From positions 1 through 64,000 of the forward strand of contig NZ_VAWA01000011.1 of the NCBI RefSeq assembly GCF_005771565.1: DNA of 64,000 bases. Reading direction: 5' to 3'. The notes under the pieces are model-generated. The model made no database searches. It was given only the letters and a program-made list of their open reading frames with translations, and had not been told where the DNA came from. A program made the position numbers and the translations under genes. Source of the DNA: Nesterenkonia sphaerica. Lineage in GTDB: Bacteria > Actinomycetota > Actinomycetes > Actinomycetales > Micrococcaceae. This document shows, one piece after another, positions 31,791 through 40,067 of the stretch. Each line of letters starts with the position of its first letter. Position 1 is the stretch's first letter.

Positions 31791-32813
31791 TTACTTGATG
31801 GATTTGCCGGCCGAACCGAGCCGCTGGGCCGCTTCGACCACTCGCTGGGCCATGTTCTCCTCAGCGGCCTTGCCCCAGACCCGCGGATCGTAGGTCTTCT
31901 TATTGCCGACGTCACCGTCGACCTTCAGCACCCCGTCGTAGTTCTTCAGCATGTGATCGACCACCGGCCTGGTGAACGCGTACTGCGTATCGGTGTCGAT
32001 GTTCATCTTGATCACCCCGTAGCTGACCGCATCGGAAATCTCCTGCTCGGTGGAGCCGCTGCCACCGTGGAAGACCAGATCAAAGGGGTTCTCCTTGCCG
32101 TACTTCGCGGAGGTCTGTTCCTGGATGTCCTTGAGGATTTCCGGGCGCAGCTTCACATTGCCGGGCTTGTACACCCCGTGCACGTTGCCGAAGGTCAGCG
32201 CCGTGATGTAGCGCCCCTGCTCACCGAGGCCGAGAGCTTCAATCGTTGCCACGGCGTCCTCAACAGTGGTGTAGAGCTTCTCATTGATCTCGTTCTCCAC
32301 GCCATCCTCTTCACCACCGACGGTGCCGATCTCCACTTCGAGGATCTGTTTTGCCGCAGCGCTGCGCGGAAGCAGCTCAGCAGCAATTCGGAGGTTTTCT
32401 TGCAGCGTTTCCGCCGATCCGTCCCACATGTGGGAGTTGAAGACGGGGTCACGTCCGGCCTTCACCTCAGCCTCTGAGGCTTCCATCAGCGGGAGCACGA
32501 AATCATCAAGCTTGTCCTTGGGGCAGTGGTCGGTGTGCAGGGCAATGTTCACCCCGTAGTTCTTCGCGACCTGCTTGGCGAAAGTGGCGAAGCCCAGCGA
32601 GCCGGCCACCATGTCCTTCACGAACGGGCCGGACCAGTACGCTGCGCCTCCCGTGGACACCTGGATGATGCCATCGGACTCAGCGTCGGAAAAACCCTTC
32701 AACGCCGCATTCAGCGTCTGGGAGCTGGTGACATTGACCGCTGGGTAGGCATAACCACCTGACTTCGCCGAGTCGATCATCTGGTTGTACTTGTCAGGGG
32801 TTGCAATGGCCAC
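31791..32813 (-). CDS. fbaA: Class II fructose-bisphosphate aldolase
   Basis: This 340-residue zinc-dependent glycolytic aldolase shows YAYPAVNVTSSQTLNAALKG at the N-terminus, ALHTDHCPKDKLDDFV with the catalytic Asp and zinc His, SHMWDGSAETL, EIGTVGGEEDGVEN, and FHGGSGSTEQEI. This is the class IIA pattern. The ATG has GGAGCTTCAGC upstream. A HAD hydrolase gene follows. Confidence 0.95.
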   Translation of the reverse strand: MAIATPDKYNQMIDSAKSGGYAYPAVNVTSSQTLNAALKGFSDAESDGIIQVSTGGAAYWSGPFVKDMVAGSLGFATFAKQVAKNYGVNIALHTDHCPKDKLDDFVLPLMEASEAEVKAGRDPVFNSHMWDGSAETLQENLRIAAELLPRSAAAKQILEVEIGTVGGEEDGVENEINEKLYTTVEDAVATIEALGLGEQGRYITALTFGNVHGVYKPGNVKLRPEILKDIQEQTSAKYGKENPFDLVFHGGSGSTEQEISDAVSYGVIKMNIDTDTQYAFTRPVVDHMLKNYDGVLKVDGDVGNKKTYDPRVWGKAAEENMAQRVVEAAQRLGSAGKSIK

Positions 32814-32916
32814 GCTGAAGCTCCTTTGACGTTGAGTCTGACGGCGCAGCGCGGCAGGCTGGGCACTGCGCTGCTGCTGTCCATCCTATGGCAGGCCGGC
32901 CGGGTTGTCAGAGTCT

Positions 32917-33228
32917 CTAGGGTATTCCCAGCAGGCGAAGTCCAGCCGCGGCCGCGGCTCCGGTGAGCACCACCACGATGAACGGCGCGCGCAGCGCCAG
33001 CGCCGCAGCGGCGGCCACAAGGGCTCCCAGACGAGCATCGAAGGTGATTCCGGCACCATCCGAAAAGGTGTTCATCGCCACCAGCGCAGCCAGCAGGGCG
33101 ACAGTCATGGTCCCCGAGATCCGCATCACCACAGGGTGGCTGAGCCAGCTGCCGGGGACCAGGTACCCGATGATCTTGGTGGTGTAGGCGGCAGCGCAGG
33201 CCAGCAGGACCCACATCCAGAGACTCAT
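32917..33228 (-). CDS. azlD: AzlD-type branched-chain amino acid exporter subunit
   Basis: This 103-residue protein has four hydrophobic segments. The opening SLWMWVLLACAAAYTTKIIG, GSWLSHPVVMRISGTMTVAL and the final VVVLTGAAAAAGLRLLG fit the AzlD family. AzlC and AzlD together export branched-chain amino acids. The ATG overlaps the azlC stop (ATGA). Confidence 0.85.
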   Translation of the reverse strand: MSLWMWVLLACAAAYTTKIIGYLVPGSWLSHPVVMRISGTMTVALLAALVAMNTFSDGAGITFDARLGALVAAAAALALRAPFIVVVLTGAAAAAGLRLLGIP

Positions 33229-33977
33229 TGTGCGTTCCTCCTGCGCGTGCGAGCCCCGTGCTGCTCAGCGCCGCTGAGACGGCCGCCGTCGCGGTCGCGG
33301 CGTGCGGAGATGAGCCCCCAGATCACCGCCACTGCGGCAGCCACCAGCACTGGCACACCGGCAGGAACCGGGGGCATGATGAGCACGGTGATCAGCGCAG
33401 CGACCACCGCCAATGCCCAGGGTTCCCGGGAACGCAGCCGGGGCCATAACAGCCCCAGGAACGCAGCGACGACGGCGCCATCGAGCCCCAGTGCCTCCGG
33501 CTCAGCGATGAAGTCACCGAGCAGGGCCCCGATCACGGTAGCGATGTTCCAGCCCAGGTAGCACGCGATGCCGGTAATCCAGAACCCGCGCCGCTGTTCA
33601 GCGGCGGTCTCCTGCACCGTGGAGGTCGCCATCGTCTCGTCGATCGTCAGCTGAGCCGCGGCCAGCTTCTTCACTCCCCTGGGGTTCAGCAGCGCTTTGA
33701 GCTGTACGGCGTAGATGGTGTTGCGCAGGCTCAGCAGGGTGGCACCGCCAAATGCGGAGGCGGCAGCCCCTCCGGTGGCCACGACCCCGATGAACGCGAA
33801 CTGCGAACCGCCGGTGAACATCAGGGCGCTGAGCGCGACCGTCTGCCCCAGCGTCAACCCGGAGGCCACCGCCAGCGCTCCAAACGACACACCGTAGAGT
33901 GAGATGGCCGCGGCAATCGCCAGTCCGGTCTTCGCTGCCGGGGTGAACCGGAACAGCGCCTCATCATGCTTGCTCAC
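33225..33977 (-). CDS. azlC: AzlC-family branched-chain amino acid exporter
   Basis: This 250-residue protein has seven to eight hydrophobic segments. AzlC landmarks are YGVSFGALAVASGLTLGQTV, LSALMFTGGSQFAFIGVVAT, LSLRNTIYAVQLKALLNP, and IDETMATSTVQE. It is first in the leftward azlCD unit, 63 bp from a divergent Lrp-type regulator, with a matching AT-rich palindrome between them. Lrp control of azlCD is the usual arrangement. Confidence 0.9.
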   Translation of the reverse strand: MSKHDEALFRFTPAAKTGLAIAAAISLYGVSFGALAVASGLTLGQTVALSALMFTGGSQFAFIGVVATGGAAASAFGGATLLSLRNTIYAVQLKALLNPRGVKKLAAAQLTIDETMATSTVQETAAEQRRGFWITGIACYLGWNIATVIGALLGDFIAEPEALGLDGAVVAAFLGLLWPRLRSREPWALAVVAALITVLIMPPVPAGVPVLVAAAVAVIWGLISARRDRDGGRLSGAEQHGARTRRRNAQ

Positions 33978-33980
33978 AAC

Positions 33981-34015
33981 GCAATATTAGTGAAAAAATT
34001 GCGCGATTATATTGC
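33981..34015. promoter_or_regulatory. Probable Lrp operator in the azlC-lrp divergent region
   Basis: GCAATAT (33981-33987) and ATATTGC (34009-34015) form a perfect inverted repeat. An extra ATTGC half-site lies between them (33998-34002). The stretch is markedly AT-rich compared with its surroundings. It sits between the azlC start at 33977 and the lrp start at 34041, where an autoregulating Lrp/AsnC protein would bind. Confidence 0.55.
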
Positions 34016-34040
34016 CAACTCATGAGGCTCAAAGACTATT

Positions 34041-34493
34041 ATGCGCAACAAACACACTCTTGACGAGCTGGATCACGCGATTATTGCCGAACTCGTGGCA
34101 GATGCCCGGCTGAGCAACACGGAGCTGGCGCGGCGAGTCGGGCTGACCCCGGCTCCATGCTTGCGCCGTGTGCAACGCTTGGAACGCGCCGGCGTGATCG
34201 CCGGATACCACGCGGCAGTCAGCGCCAAGGCGGCCGGACGGGGCTTTGAGGTGATCGTGGCGATCGATATCGCCGTCAACAACAGTGTCACCATCGAAGA
34301 CTTCGAATCCGCAGTGGTTCAGGTGCCAGAAGTGACCGAAGTCCGCCGTATGTTCGGCCAGCCGGACTACTACCTTCGTGTGGAGGTCACCGACGGTGAG
34401 GCCTACGAGTCCTCCGTCATCCGGACACTGTCCCAGCTGCCGGCGGTCAATCGGATCCTGTCACACCAGACTATGCGGCGACTCAAGGGGTGA
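34041..34493 (+). CDS. Lrp/AsnC-family transcriptional regulator
   Basis: This 150-residue protein has an N-terminal AsnC helix-turn-helix (LDHAIIAELVADARLSNTEL, then ARRVGLTPAPCLRRVQRLER), a linker, and a C-terminal RAM effector-binding domain (VPEVTEVRRMFGQPDYYLRV). It is divergent from azlCD and probably controls amino acid export in response to leucine, methionine or another amino acid. Confidence 0.9.
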   Translation: MRNKHTLDELDHAIIAELVADARLSNTELARRVGLTPAPCLRRVQRLERAGVIAGYHAAVSAKAAGRGFEVIVAIDIAVNNSVTIEDFESAVVQVPEVTEVRRMFGQPDYYLRVEVTDGEAYESSVIRTLSQLPAVNRILSHQTMRRLKG

Positions 34494-34528
34494 ACGCCGC
34501 CTCAAGCCTGATGCGCTAGCGTACCTCT

Positions 34529-35188
34529 GTGCAGATTGGTGTGTTCGACTCCGGAATCGGCGGCGAGGCCGTGGCGGCTCGGCTGCGCGAGCTGCTGCCG
34601 CAGGCACACGTGGTCACCGCACACGATCAGCCCCACATGCCCTACGGCAGCCGCTCAGAGGATGAGGTGTACCGGCTCACCAAAGCTGCGATCCAGCCGC
34701 TGCTGAGTGCTGGCTGCGCTGCGATTGTGCTGGCCTGCAACACCGCCACCGCAGCTGCGATCGAGCCGCTGCGCACCGATTATCCGGACACTGCATTCGT
34801 TGGGCTGGAGCCCATGATCAAACCAGCCAGCGCGGTGTCGGTGACGAAGACGATCGTGGTCTGCGCCACCCCGGCCACCTTGCGCAGCCGCCGGTACCAG
34901 CAGCTGAAGCGCGACTGGGCCCTCGGCGTGACCGTGATCGAACCGGACTGCACGGTCTGGGCAGAAACCATCGAGACCCACAGGGCAGACCAGGTGGACC
35001 TGCAGGCGGTGGTGGAGGCTGTGCGGACGCACGCCGCCGACGTCGTCGTGCTCGCCTGCACGCATTACCACTGGATCAAAGCCCAAGTGGAGAGCGCCGT
35101 CGGGCCTCACGTGATGGTGCTGGAACCCTCCGACGCCATCGCCGCGCAGGTCCGCCGGCTCACAGCAGCAGCAGCGCACCGGGGATAA
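34529..35188 (+). CDS. MurI-like Asp/Glu racemase
   Basis: This protein has 219 residues from a GTG at 34529. It keeps the glutamate racemase motifs: IGVFDSGIGGEAVAARL at the N-terminus, the first catalytic cysteine in LACNTATAAAIEPL and the second in VLACTHYHWI. MurI is usually about 265 residues, so this is short. Whether it makes D-glutamate for peptidoglycan or is a paralog cannot be told here. Its 3' end overlaps the convergent lipid kinase gene by 29 bp. Confidence 0.75.
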   Translation: MQIGVFDSGIGGEAVAARLRELLPQAHVVTAHDQPHMPYGSRSEDEVYRLTKAAIQPLLSAGCAAIVLACNTATAAAIEPLRTDYPDTAFVGLEPMIKPASAVSVTKTIVVCATPATLRSRRYQQLKRDWALGVTVIEPDCTVWAETIETHRADQVDLQAVVEAVRTHAADVVVLACTHYHWIKAQVESAVGPHVMVLEPSDAIAAQVRRLTAAAAHRG

Positions 35189-36149
35189 GTTCGACCTCCA
35201 CCACCACTCCGGCTGCCCCAGCTCCGTGGCCCGAGTGCAGTTCATCTCCATCAGCGAAGACCGGCACCTGCCCCGGAACCTCCACTCGGAGGTGGCGGAC
35301 CCGGCGGGTGGTCAGCGGCCGCAGCAGGCGGTGCATCCGCAGCATCAGCAGAGGGAACAACGCCACCAGCCCGGCCCTGCTCAGTGGCTCGATGTGTGAG
35401 ACCTCAGCCCACCCATCGTCGACCCGGGCCGTCGGCGCCAGCGGAATTCCTCCGCCGATTGAGCTGCCGTTCTGAATGCAGACCAGAGAAGAGGCGTGGC
35501 GCTCTGCAACGCCGGCCTCCGCCTGCAGCACGAACTCCTCAGCGTGAAAATGCGGGACCTCCCGGACCAGGGCAGTGAGGTAGCGCAGCTTCCGGGGGAC
35601 CCGGCGCTGGGCATTGGCCCGCTGATTGACCTGCGCGTCGAATCCGATGTTCACGGAATTGGCCACCCACTTCGGTCCGCTGAGCGTGGCCCCCGACTCG
35701 GCACAGAAGAGGGTCAGCCGCAGCGCGTCCACCCCCCGCACCGGAAGCTCGGGCTGCTTCAGGGCCTCCAGCACTCGGTTCAGGGCCGCGGTGTACCGCC
35801 GGGGAATGCCACAGGCGCGGGCAAAGTCATTGCCGCTGCCGGTAGGGACGATCCCGAGCGGGACCCCCTGCCGGGCGACCAGGTGGGCCCCGAGACTCAC
35901 CATGCCGTCTCCTCCGCAGACCACCACCGCGTCGACACCCTGCCCCACTGCGGCCTGCGCCTGAGCCAGCTGCTCGGTCTGGTCACTCGGATCTGGGATC
36001 AGCAGCTCCACCTGCGGATCGCCGTGCTGCTGAAGGCGCCTCCGAGTGGTGTGGAGCACTGAGCGCCGGCCGGCGCCCGGGTTCATCAGCACCAGCACCC
36101 GGCGCACCGGCGCACCGTTCCCGCCCGCAGTCCCGGCAGCACTGGTCAT
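35160..36149 (-). CDS. DagK/YegS-like lipid kinase
   Basis: This protein has 329 residues from the ATG at 36149; the reading frame stays open to 36647, but that part is antisense to other genes. It is a diacylglycerol kinase catalytic domain with LVLMNPGAGRRSVLHTTRRR, VVVCGGDGMVSLGAHLV, and GIVPTGSGNDFARACGIPRR. A C-terminal beta-domain includes SVNIGFDAQVNQRAN and VPVFADGDELHSG. It phosphorylates a lipid or sphingosine-like substrate with ATP. It is divergent from the alkyltransferase-like gene. Confidence 0.85.
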   Translation of the reverse strand: MTSAAGTAGGNGAPVRRVLVLMNPGAGRRSVLHTTRRRLQQHGDPQVELLIPDPSDQTEQLAQAQAAVGQGVDAVVVCGGDGMVSLGAHLVARQGVPLGIVPTGSGNDFARACGIPRRYTAALNRVLEALKQPELPVRGVDALRLTLFCAESGATLSGPKWVANSVNIGFDAQVNQRANAQRRVPRKLRYLTALVREVPHFHAEEFVLQAEAGVAERHASSLVCIQNGSSIGGGIPLAPTARVDDGWAEVSHIEPLSRAGLVALFPLLMLRMHRLLRPLTTRRVRHLRVEVPGQVPVFADGDELHSGHGAGAAGVVVEVELIPGALLLL

Positions 36150-36233
36150 GTCCGCACTCGAAATCGCCTCCTCGACAGTCTTCAGTCTGATGATCGTAGC
36201 GGCTGGACTCTGATGTGGAGATAAGGTGCTGGT

Positions 36234-36527
36234 GTGGAAGAACAGACCCACGAGCAGGTGCGCGAGATCATCGCCTCCGTACCTGCGCGAAAAGTGGCAA
36301 CCTACGGCGATATTGCCGCCTTGGCAGGCCTGCCCACGCCACGGATGGTGGGCCAGGTGCTGCGCGAGGACGGCTTCGACCTGCCCTGGCACCGGATCAT
36401 TCGCGCCACCGGCGTCCCGGCACCGCATCTGGTCACCGAGCAGCTGCAGCGCCTGCGCGCCGAAGGAGTCCTGGCGGTGAACTCCAAGGTTGATCTGCGG
36501 CGCTACCGGTGGAACCCGCAGTTCTGA
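36234..36527 (+). CDS. Alkyltransferase-like (ATL) DNA-repair protein
   Basis: This protein has 97 residues from a GTG at 36234. It has the MGMT C-terminal domain fold: VPARKVATYGDIAALAGLP, PRMVGQVLREDG, LPWHRIIRATG. In methyltransferases the motif is PCHRV with an alkyl-accepting cysteine; here it is PWHRI, with Trp52 in that place. ATL proteins of this kind bind O6-alkylguanine without repairing it and recruit nucleotide excision repair. This is known for the family and inferred here. Confidence 0.88.
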   Translation: MEEQTHEQVREIIASVPARKVATYGDIAALAGLPTPRMVGQVLREDGFDLPWHRIIRATGVPAPHLVTEQLQRLRAEGVLAVNSKVDLRRYRWNPQF

Positions 36528-36537
36528 GCGGGGCCGC

Positions 36538-37212
36538 TCACTCCACGGCGGCGTGCTGCTGGATCCAGGCGTGCATCGCGATTCCTGCGGCGACTCCGGC
36601 GTTGATGGACCGGGTGGAGCCGAACTGGGCGATGGACAGGGTGGCATGGGCAGCCTGTCTCACCGGCTCGCTGAGCCCGGGGCCCTCCTGACCGAAGACC
36701 AGCACGCACTGCTGAGGCAGCCGGTAGGTCTCCAGTGGCACAGACTCTGGGAACAGATCCACCCCGAGCACGACGACGCCGGCAGCCTCTGCCCAGCCCA
36801 CAAAATCCTCCACTGAGGGGTGATGCCTGATGTGCTGGTACTTATCGGTCACCATGGCACCGCGCCGGTTCCAGCGCTTCTTGCCAATAATGTGCACCTC
36901 CTGGGCGAGGAAGGCGTTGGCTGTCCTGACCACGGTGCCGATGTTGGCGTCATGCTGCCAGTTCTCGATCGCCACATGGAAAGGGTGCCGTTTAGGGTCC
37001 AGGTCCGCCACGATGGCCTCATGCCGCCAGTACCGGTAGGGGTCGATCACATTGCGCCGGTCTCCGTGGAGGAGCAGCTCGGGGTCCAGGCGCGCGTCCT
37101 CCGGCCATGGCCCCTGCCATGGTCCCACCCCCACTTCACGCTCGGGCGCGGCTCCCGGGAGGGGCTCCGCGGGAGAGCCGGCGGCGTCGTGTGCTGTGTT
37201 GCCCTGATCCAC
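36538..37212 (-). CDS. SpoU/TrmH-family RNA methyltransferase
   Basis: This protein has 224 residues. A polar N-terminus (about 1-60) precedes a SPOUT fold: NWQHDANIGTVVRTANAFLA (motif 1), CVLVFGQEGPGLSEPVRQAA (motif 2), and STRSINAGVAAGIAMHAWIQ (motif 3). It probably 2'-O-methylates a tRNA or rRNA nucleotide using SAM. The target cannot be read. It is convergent with the ATL gene, with a 10-bp gap. Confidence 0.88.
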   Translation of the reverse strand: MDQGNTAHDAAGSPAEPLPGAAPEREVGVGPWQGPWPEDARLDPELLLHGDRRNVIDPYRYWRHEAIVADLDPKRHPFHVAIENWQHDANIGTVVRTANAFLAQEVHIIGKKRWNRRGAMVTDKYQHIRHHPSVEDFVGWAEAAGVVVLGVDLFPESVPLETYRLPQQCVLVFGQEGPGLSEPVRQAAHATLSIAQFGSTRSINAGVAAGIAMHAWIQQHAAVE

Positions 37213-37273
37213 GTCATCACCCTACTCCGGTCCCCGCCCTGCCTCATTAGTCTGCATTCGGTAGGCTCGTGCC

Positions 37274-38455
37274 ATGAGTGATGCGCAGAATCCTCTGGAA
37301 GTCCTCGGTCTCGAGCAGCTCAGGCGCCGACGGTCCATGAAGTGGCGGACCTTCGGTGACGATGTGCTGCCGCTGTGGGTGGCCGAGATGGACACTCCGC
37401 TGGCCGCGCCGGTGGCTGAGGCGCTGCAGGAGATGATCGAGCTCGGCGATACCGGCTATCCGCACACCGGGCCCTATGTGGAGGCGTTCCTGCAGTTTGC
37501 GCAGCAGCGCTGGGGGTGGGCGCCCAGGTCCAGCCAGGTCCGCCCGGTGCGGGATGTCATGACCGGAGTGGCTGAGGCGCTGAAGCTCGTGGGTGAGCTC
37601 TGGGACACCGTGATTGTGTCCTCACCGGTATATCCCCCCTTCTTCACGTATCCGGTCAGCGCAGGGCGCCGTGTGGTGGAGGCCCCGCTGGGCCCCGACG
37701 GGCGGTTGGACTTCGACATGCTGGAAGAGTCGTTCAACCTGCGCACCACCGGCGGGCAGGCGACCTACCTGCTGTCCAACCCGCACAACCCCACCGGAGC
37801 AGTGCACACCAAGCAGGAGCTGCAGCGTCTGGCCCAACTTGCCGCGGACTACGGCGTCCGGGTGGTCGCCGACGAGATCCACGCCCCGTTGGTCTACTCG
37901 GAGGCGACCTTCACCCCGTACCTCTCGGTGGACCCGCACGGCTATTCGGTCATGTCGGCCTCCAAAGCCTGGAACCTCGCCGGGCTCAAGGCGGGCCTGC
38001 TTATTGCTGGCAGCGAAGCTGCCTCGGAGCTTGCCGATCTGGCCCCGGAGGCCTCCCTCGGTGCCAGCCACGCCGGTGTGGTCGCCCAGACTGCGGCGTA
38101 CGCACAGGGCCAAGACTGGCTCGACGCCGTCATTGCCGGGCTGGAGGAGAACAGGTCTCTGCTGATGAGGCTTCTATCCGAATCAGCACCCGAGGTCACG
38201 GTCACTGTCCCGGAATCCACCTACCTGGCCTGGCTGGACTTTTCCGCCTATGGATTTGACGATGAGCCCGAGGGCGGCACCGAGTCGCCGCTGCAGGGCC
38301 CGGCCAAGCACCTGCTGACCGAGGCGGGGGTTGCCCTCTCCCCCGGGCATGCCTTCGGCACCGGCGGCCAACGCCACGCACGGCTGAACTTCGCCACTAA
38401 CCGGGCGGTGCTCACCGAAGCGGTCCAGCGCCTGGGCGCCGCCCTGAGCCGCTGA
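37274..38455 (+). CDS. MalY/PatB-family C-S lyase (aminotransferase fold)
   Basis: This 393-residue PLP enzyme of fold type I starts with the MalY/PatB signature RRRRSMKWRTFGDDVLPLWV followed by AEMDTPLAAP. Others are NPHNPTGAVHTKQEL, VVADEIHAPLVY, and the PLP lysine in MSASKAWNLAGLKAG (K231). These enzymes act as cystathionine beta-lyases, giving homocysteine or sulfide, pyruvate and ammonia. It would fit the sulfur theme of the window but is 14 kb away with no S-box. Confidence 0.88.
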   Translation: MSDAQNPLEVLGLEQLRRRRSMKWRTFGDDVLPLWVAEMDTPLAAPVAEALQEMIELGDTGYPHTGPYVEAFLQFAQQRWGWAPRSSQVRPVRDVMTGVAEALKLVGELWDTVIVSSPVYPPFFTYPVSAGRRVVEAPLGPDGRLDFDMLEESFNLRTTGGQATYLLSNPHNPTGAVHTKQELQRLAQLAADYGVRVVADEIHAPLVYSEATFTPYLSVDPHGYSVMSASKAWNLAGLKAGLLIAGSEAASELADLAPEASLGASHAGVVAQTAAYAQGQDWLDAVIAGLEENRSLLMRLLSESAPEVTVTVPESTYLAWLDFSAYGFDDEPEGGTESPLQGPAKHLLTEAGVALSPGHAFGTGGQRHARLNFATNRAVLTEAVQRLGAALSR

Positions 38456-38513
38456 CCCCTGAAAGCGCTGAGCCCTGAAAGCGCTCACCCCGGAGCGCGC
38501 TGACCCCGGAGAG
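38454..38513 (+). repeat. Degenerate 16-bp tandem repeat, 3.75 copies
   Basis: Units are GACCCCTGAAAGCGCT (38454-38469), GAGCCCTGAAAGCGCT (38470-38485), CACCCCGGAGCGCGCT (38486-38501) and GACCCCGGAGAG (38502-38513). The array begins inside the stop codon of the C-S lyase gene and ends one base before the pyrE stop, filling the whole convergent gap. The first three units end in GCGCT, two of them as the palindrome AGCGCT. Confidence 0.7.
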
Positions 38514-39104
38514 TCAGTCCAGCCCGAGGTCTGCCTTGGAGTAGGCATAGAAACAGGGAACCCCTGCCTCGGCCTCGATCTTCTCCTTCGCCCCAGTATC
38601 CCGGTCAACGATCACGGCGACCGCCTGCACGTCTCCCCCGGCAGCCCGCACCCCTTCCACGGCTTGGAGTGCGGATCCGCCGGTGGTGGACGTGTCCTCC
38701 AGGACCACCACCTTCCGTCCCTTGATGCTCGGGCCTTCCACCTGCCGCCCCATCCCGTAGGACTTGGCCGCCTTGCGCACCACAAAAGCGTCCAGTTCCC
38801 TGCGCTGAGCGGCAGCCGCATGCAGCATCGCAGTGCCCACTGGGTCAGCGCCCATGGTGAGCCCGCCCACGGCTGAATACTCCATGCCGGCGTCGTCGAG
38901 CATTTTCAGCATCACGCGGCCCACCAGCGGGGCAGCCTCATGGTGAAGGGTCACCCGGCGCAGATCCACGTAATAGTCAGCCTCTTTGCCGGAGGAGAGC
39001 GTGACCCGCCCCCGCACCACAGCGTGCTGGCTGATGAGATCGCTCAGGCGGCTGACTTCAGGGTCATTGTGCTGCGCAGCAGCGGCAAAGGAAGACGACG
39101 TCAT
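38514..39104 (-). CDS. pyrE: Orotate phosphoribosyltransferase
   Basis: This 196-residue enzyme makes OMP from orotate and PRPP in pyrimidine synthesis. Landmarks are SSGKEADYYVDLRRVTLHHE at the N-terminus, VGGLTMGADPVGTAM, the FVVRKAAKSYGMGRQVEG loop, and the PRPP motif VVVLEDTSTTGGSALQAVEG. It is convergent with the MalY-like gene. No other pyr gene is nearby. Confidence 0.93.
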   Translation of the reverse strand: MTSSSFAAAAQHNDPEVSRLSDLISQHAVVRGRVTLSSGKEADYYVDLRRVTLHHEAAPLVGRVMLKMLDDAGMEYSAVGGLTMGADPVGTAMLHAAAAQRRELDAFVVRKAAKSYGMGRQVEGPSIKGRKVVVLEDTSTTGGSALQAVEGVRAAGGDVQAVAVIVDRDTGAKEKIEAEAGVPCFYAYSKADLGLD

Positions 39105-39211
39105 GGCCCCATCCTATGCGGGTGTCACTCACCTGACGGGGACAAAACTCCAAGCTGGTCACCAGTAGGGGTTCACCCCGCAGTGACATGGGGCTGGCTA
39201 CACTGGCGGGT

Positions 39212-40039
39212 ATGCGCGAGCTTCAGAGAGTCATCATCGAAGAATTGGGCGTCAAGCCCCACATTGATCCGGCCCACGAGATCGACCGGCGCGTGAAGTT
39301 CCTCGCCGACTACGCAGAGGCCTCAGGTATGCAGGGGTTCGTGCTCGGCATTTCCGGAGGCGTGGACTCGACCTTGGCCGGCTATCTGGCGCAGCAAGCC
39401 GCGCAGACCCTGCGCGACCGGGGCACCGACGCCCGGTTCCACGCCATGCGGCTTCCGCACGGAGTCCAGCAGGATGAGGCCGACGCCCAGTTGGCCCTGG
39501 ACTTCATTGACGCGGACCACGTACACACCTTCAACATCGAAAAGTCGGTCACCGGCGTGGACGTAGCCTACCGGGAGGCCTTTGGCAGCAGACTGGCCGA
39601 CTATCACCGCGGAAATGTGAAGGCCCGGCTGCGGATGACGGTGCAGTATGCAGTCGCCGGCGAGAACAACGCCCTGGTGATCGGCACTGACCACGCCGCA
39701 GAGTCAGTCACCGGATTCTTCACCAAGTTCGGTGACGGCGGTGCGGACATCCTGCCGAACTACACGCTGAACAAGCGCCAGGTCCGCCAGCTCCTGCAGC
39801 ACCTCGAGGTGGAGGAGCATATCTGGTCCAAAGCGCCCACCGCAGACCTGCTGGACGACAATCCGGGGCAGCTCGACGAGGCTGAGCTGGGCATCACCTA
39901 TGACGAGATTGACGACTATCTTGAGGGTCAGCACATCGACGACGACGCCGCCGCCCGGCTGGAGCGCCAGTACCTTGCCACCCGGCACAAGCGCACGATG
40001 CCGGTGACCCTCTTGGACGAATGGTGGCAGCGCGGCTGA
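39212..40039 (+). CDS. nadE: NH3-dependent NAD+ synthetase
   Basis: This protein has 275 residues. I chose the ATG at 39212 because the product then begins like E. coli NadE (RELQRVIIEELGVKPHIDPA), rather than the ATG at 39188. The P-loop is VLGISGGVDSTLAG. Others are FHAMRLPHGVQQDEADAQLA, ENNALVIGTDHAAESVTGFF, and KFGDGGADILPNYTLNKRQV. There is no glutaminase domain, so ammonia is the nitrogen donor. Confidence 0.94.
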   Translation: MRELQRVIIEELGVKPHIDPAHEIDRRVKFLADYAEASGMQGFVLGISGGVDSTLAGYLAQQAAQTLRDRGTDARFHAMRLPHGVQQDEADAQLALDFIDADHVHTFNIEKSVTGVDVAYREAFGSRLADYHRGNVKARLRMTVQYAVAGENNALVIGTDHAAESVTGFFTKFGDGGADILPNYTLNKRQVRQLLQHLEVEEHIWSKAPTADLLDDNPGQLDEAELGITYDEIDDYLEGQHIDDDAAARLERQYLATRHKRTMPVTLLDEWWQRG

Positions 40040-40067
40040 GTCAGCTGGTGCTGGTAGGTTTGGTCGC

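Noticed and set aside
36150-36647. N-terminal extension of the lipid kinase reading frame
   Set aside because: The extension is antisense to the ATL and methyltransferase genes and precedes the natural kinase start.
38454-38513. CRISPR array
   Set aside because: Units are contiguous 16-mers with no spacers and no cas genes are present.
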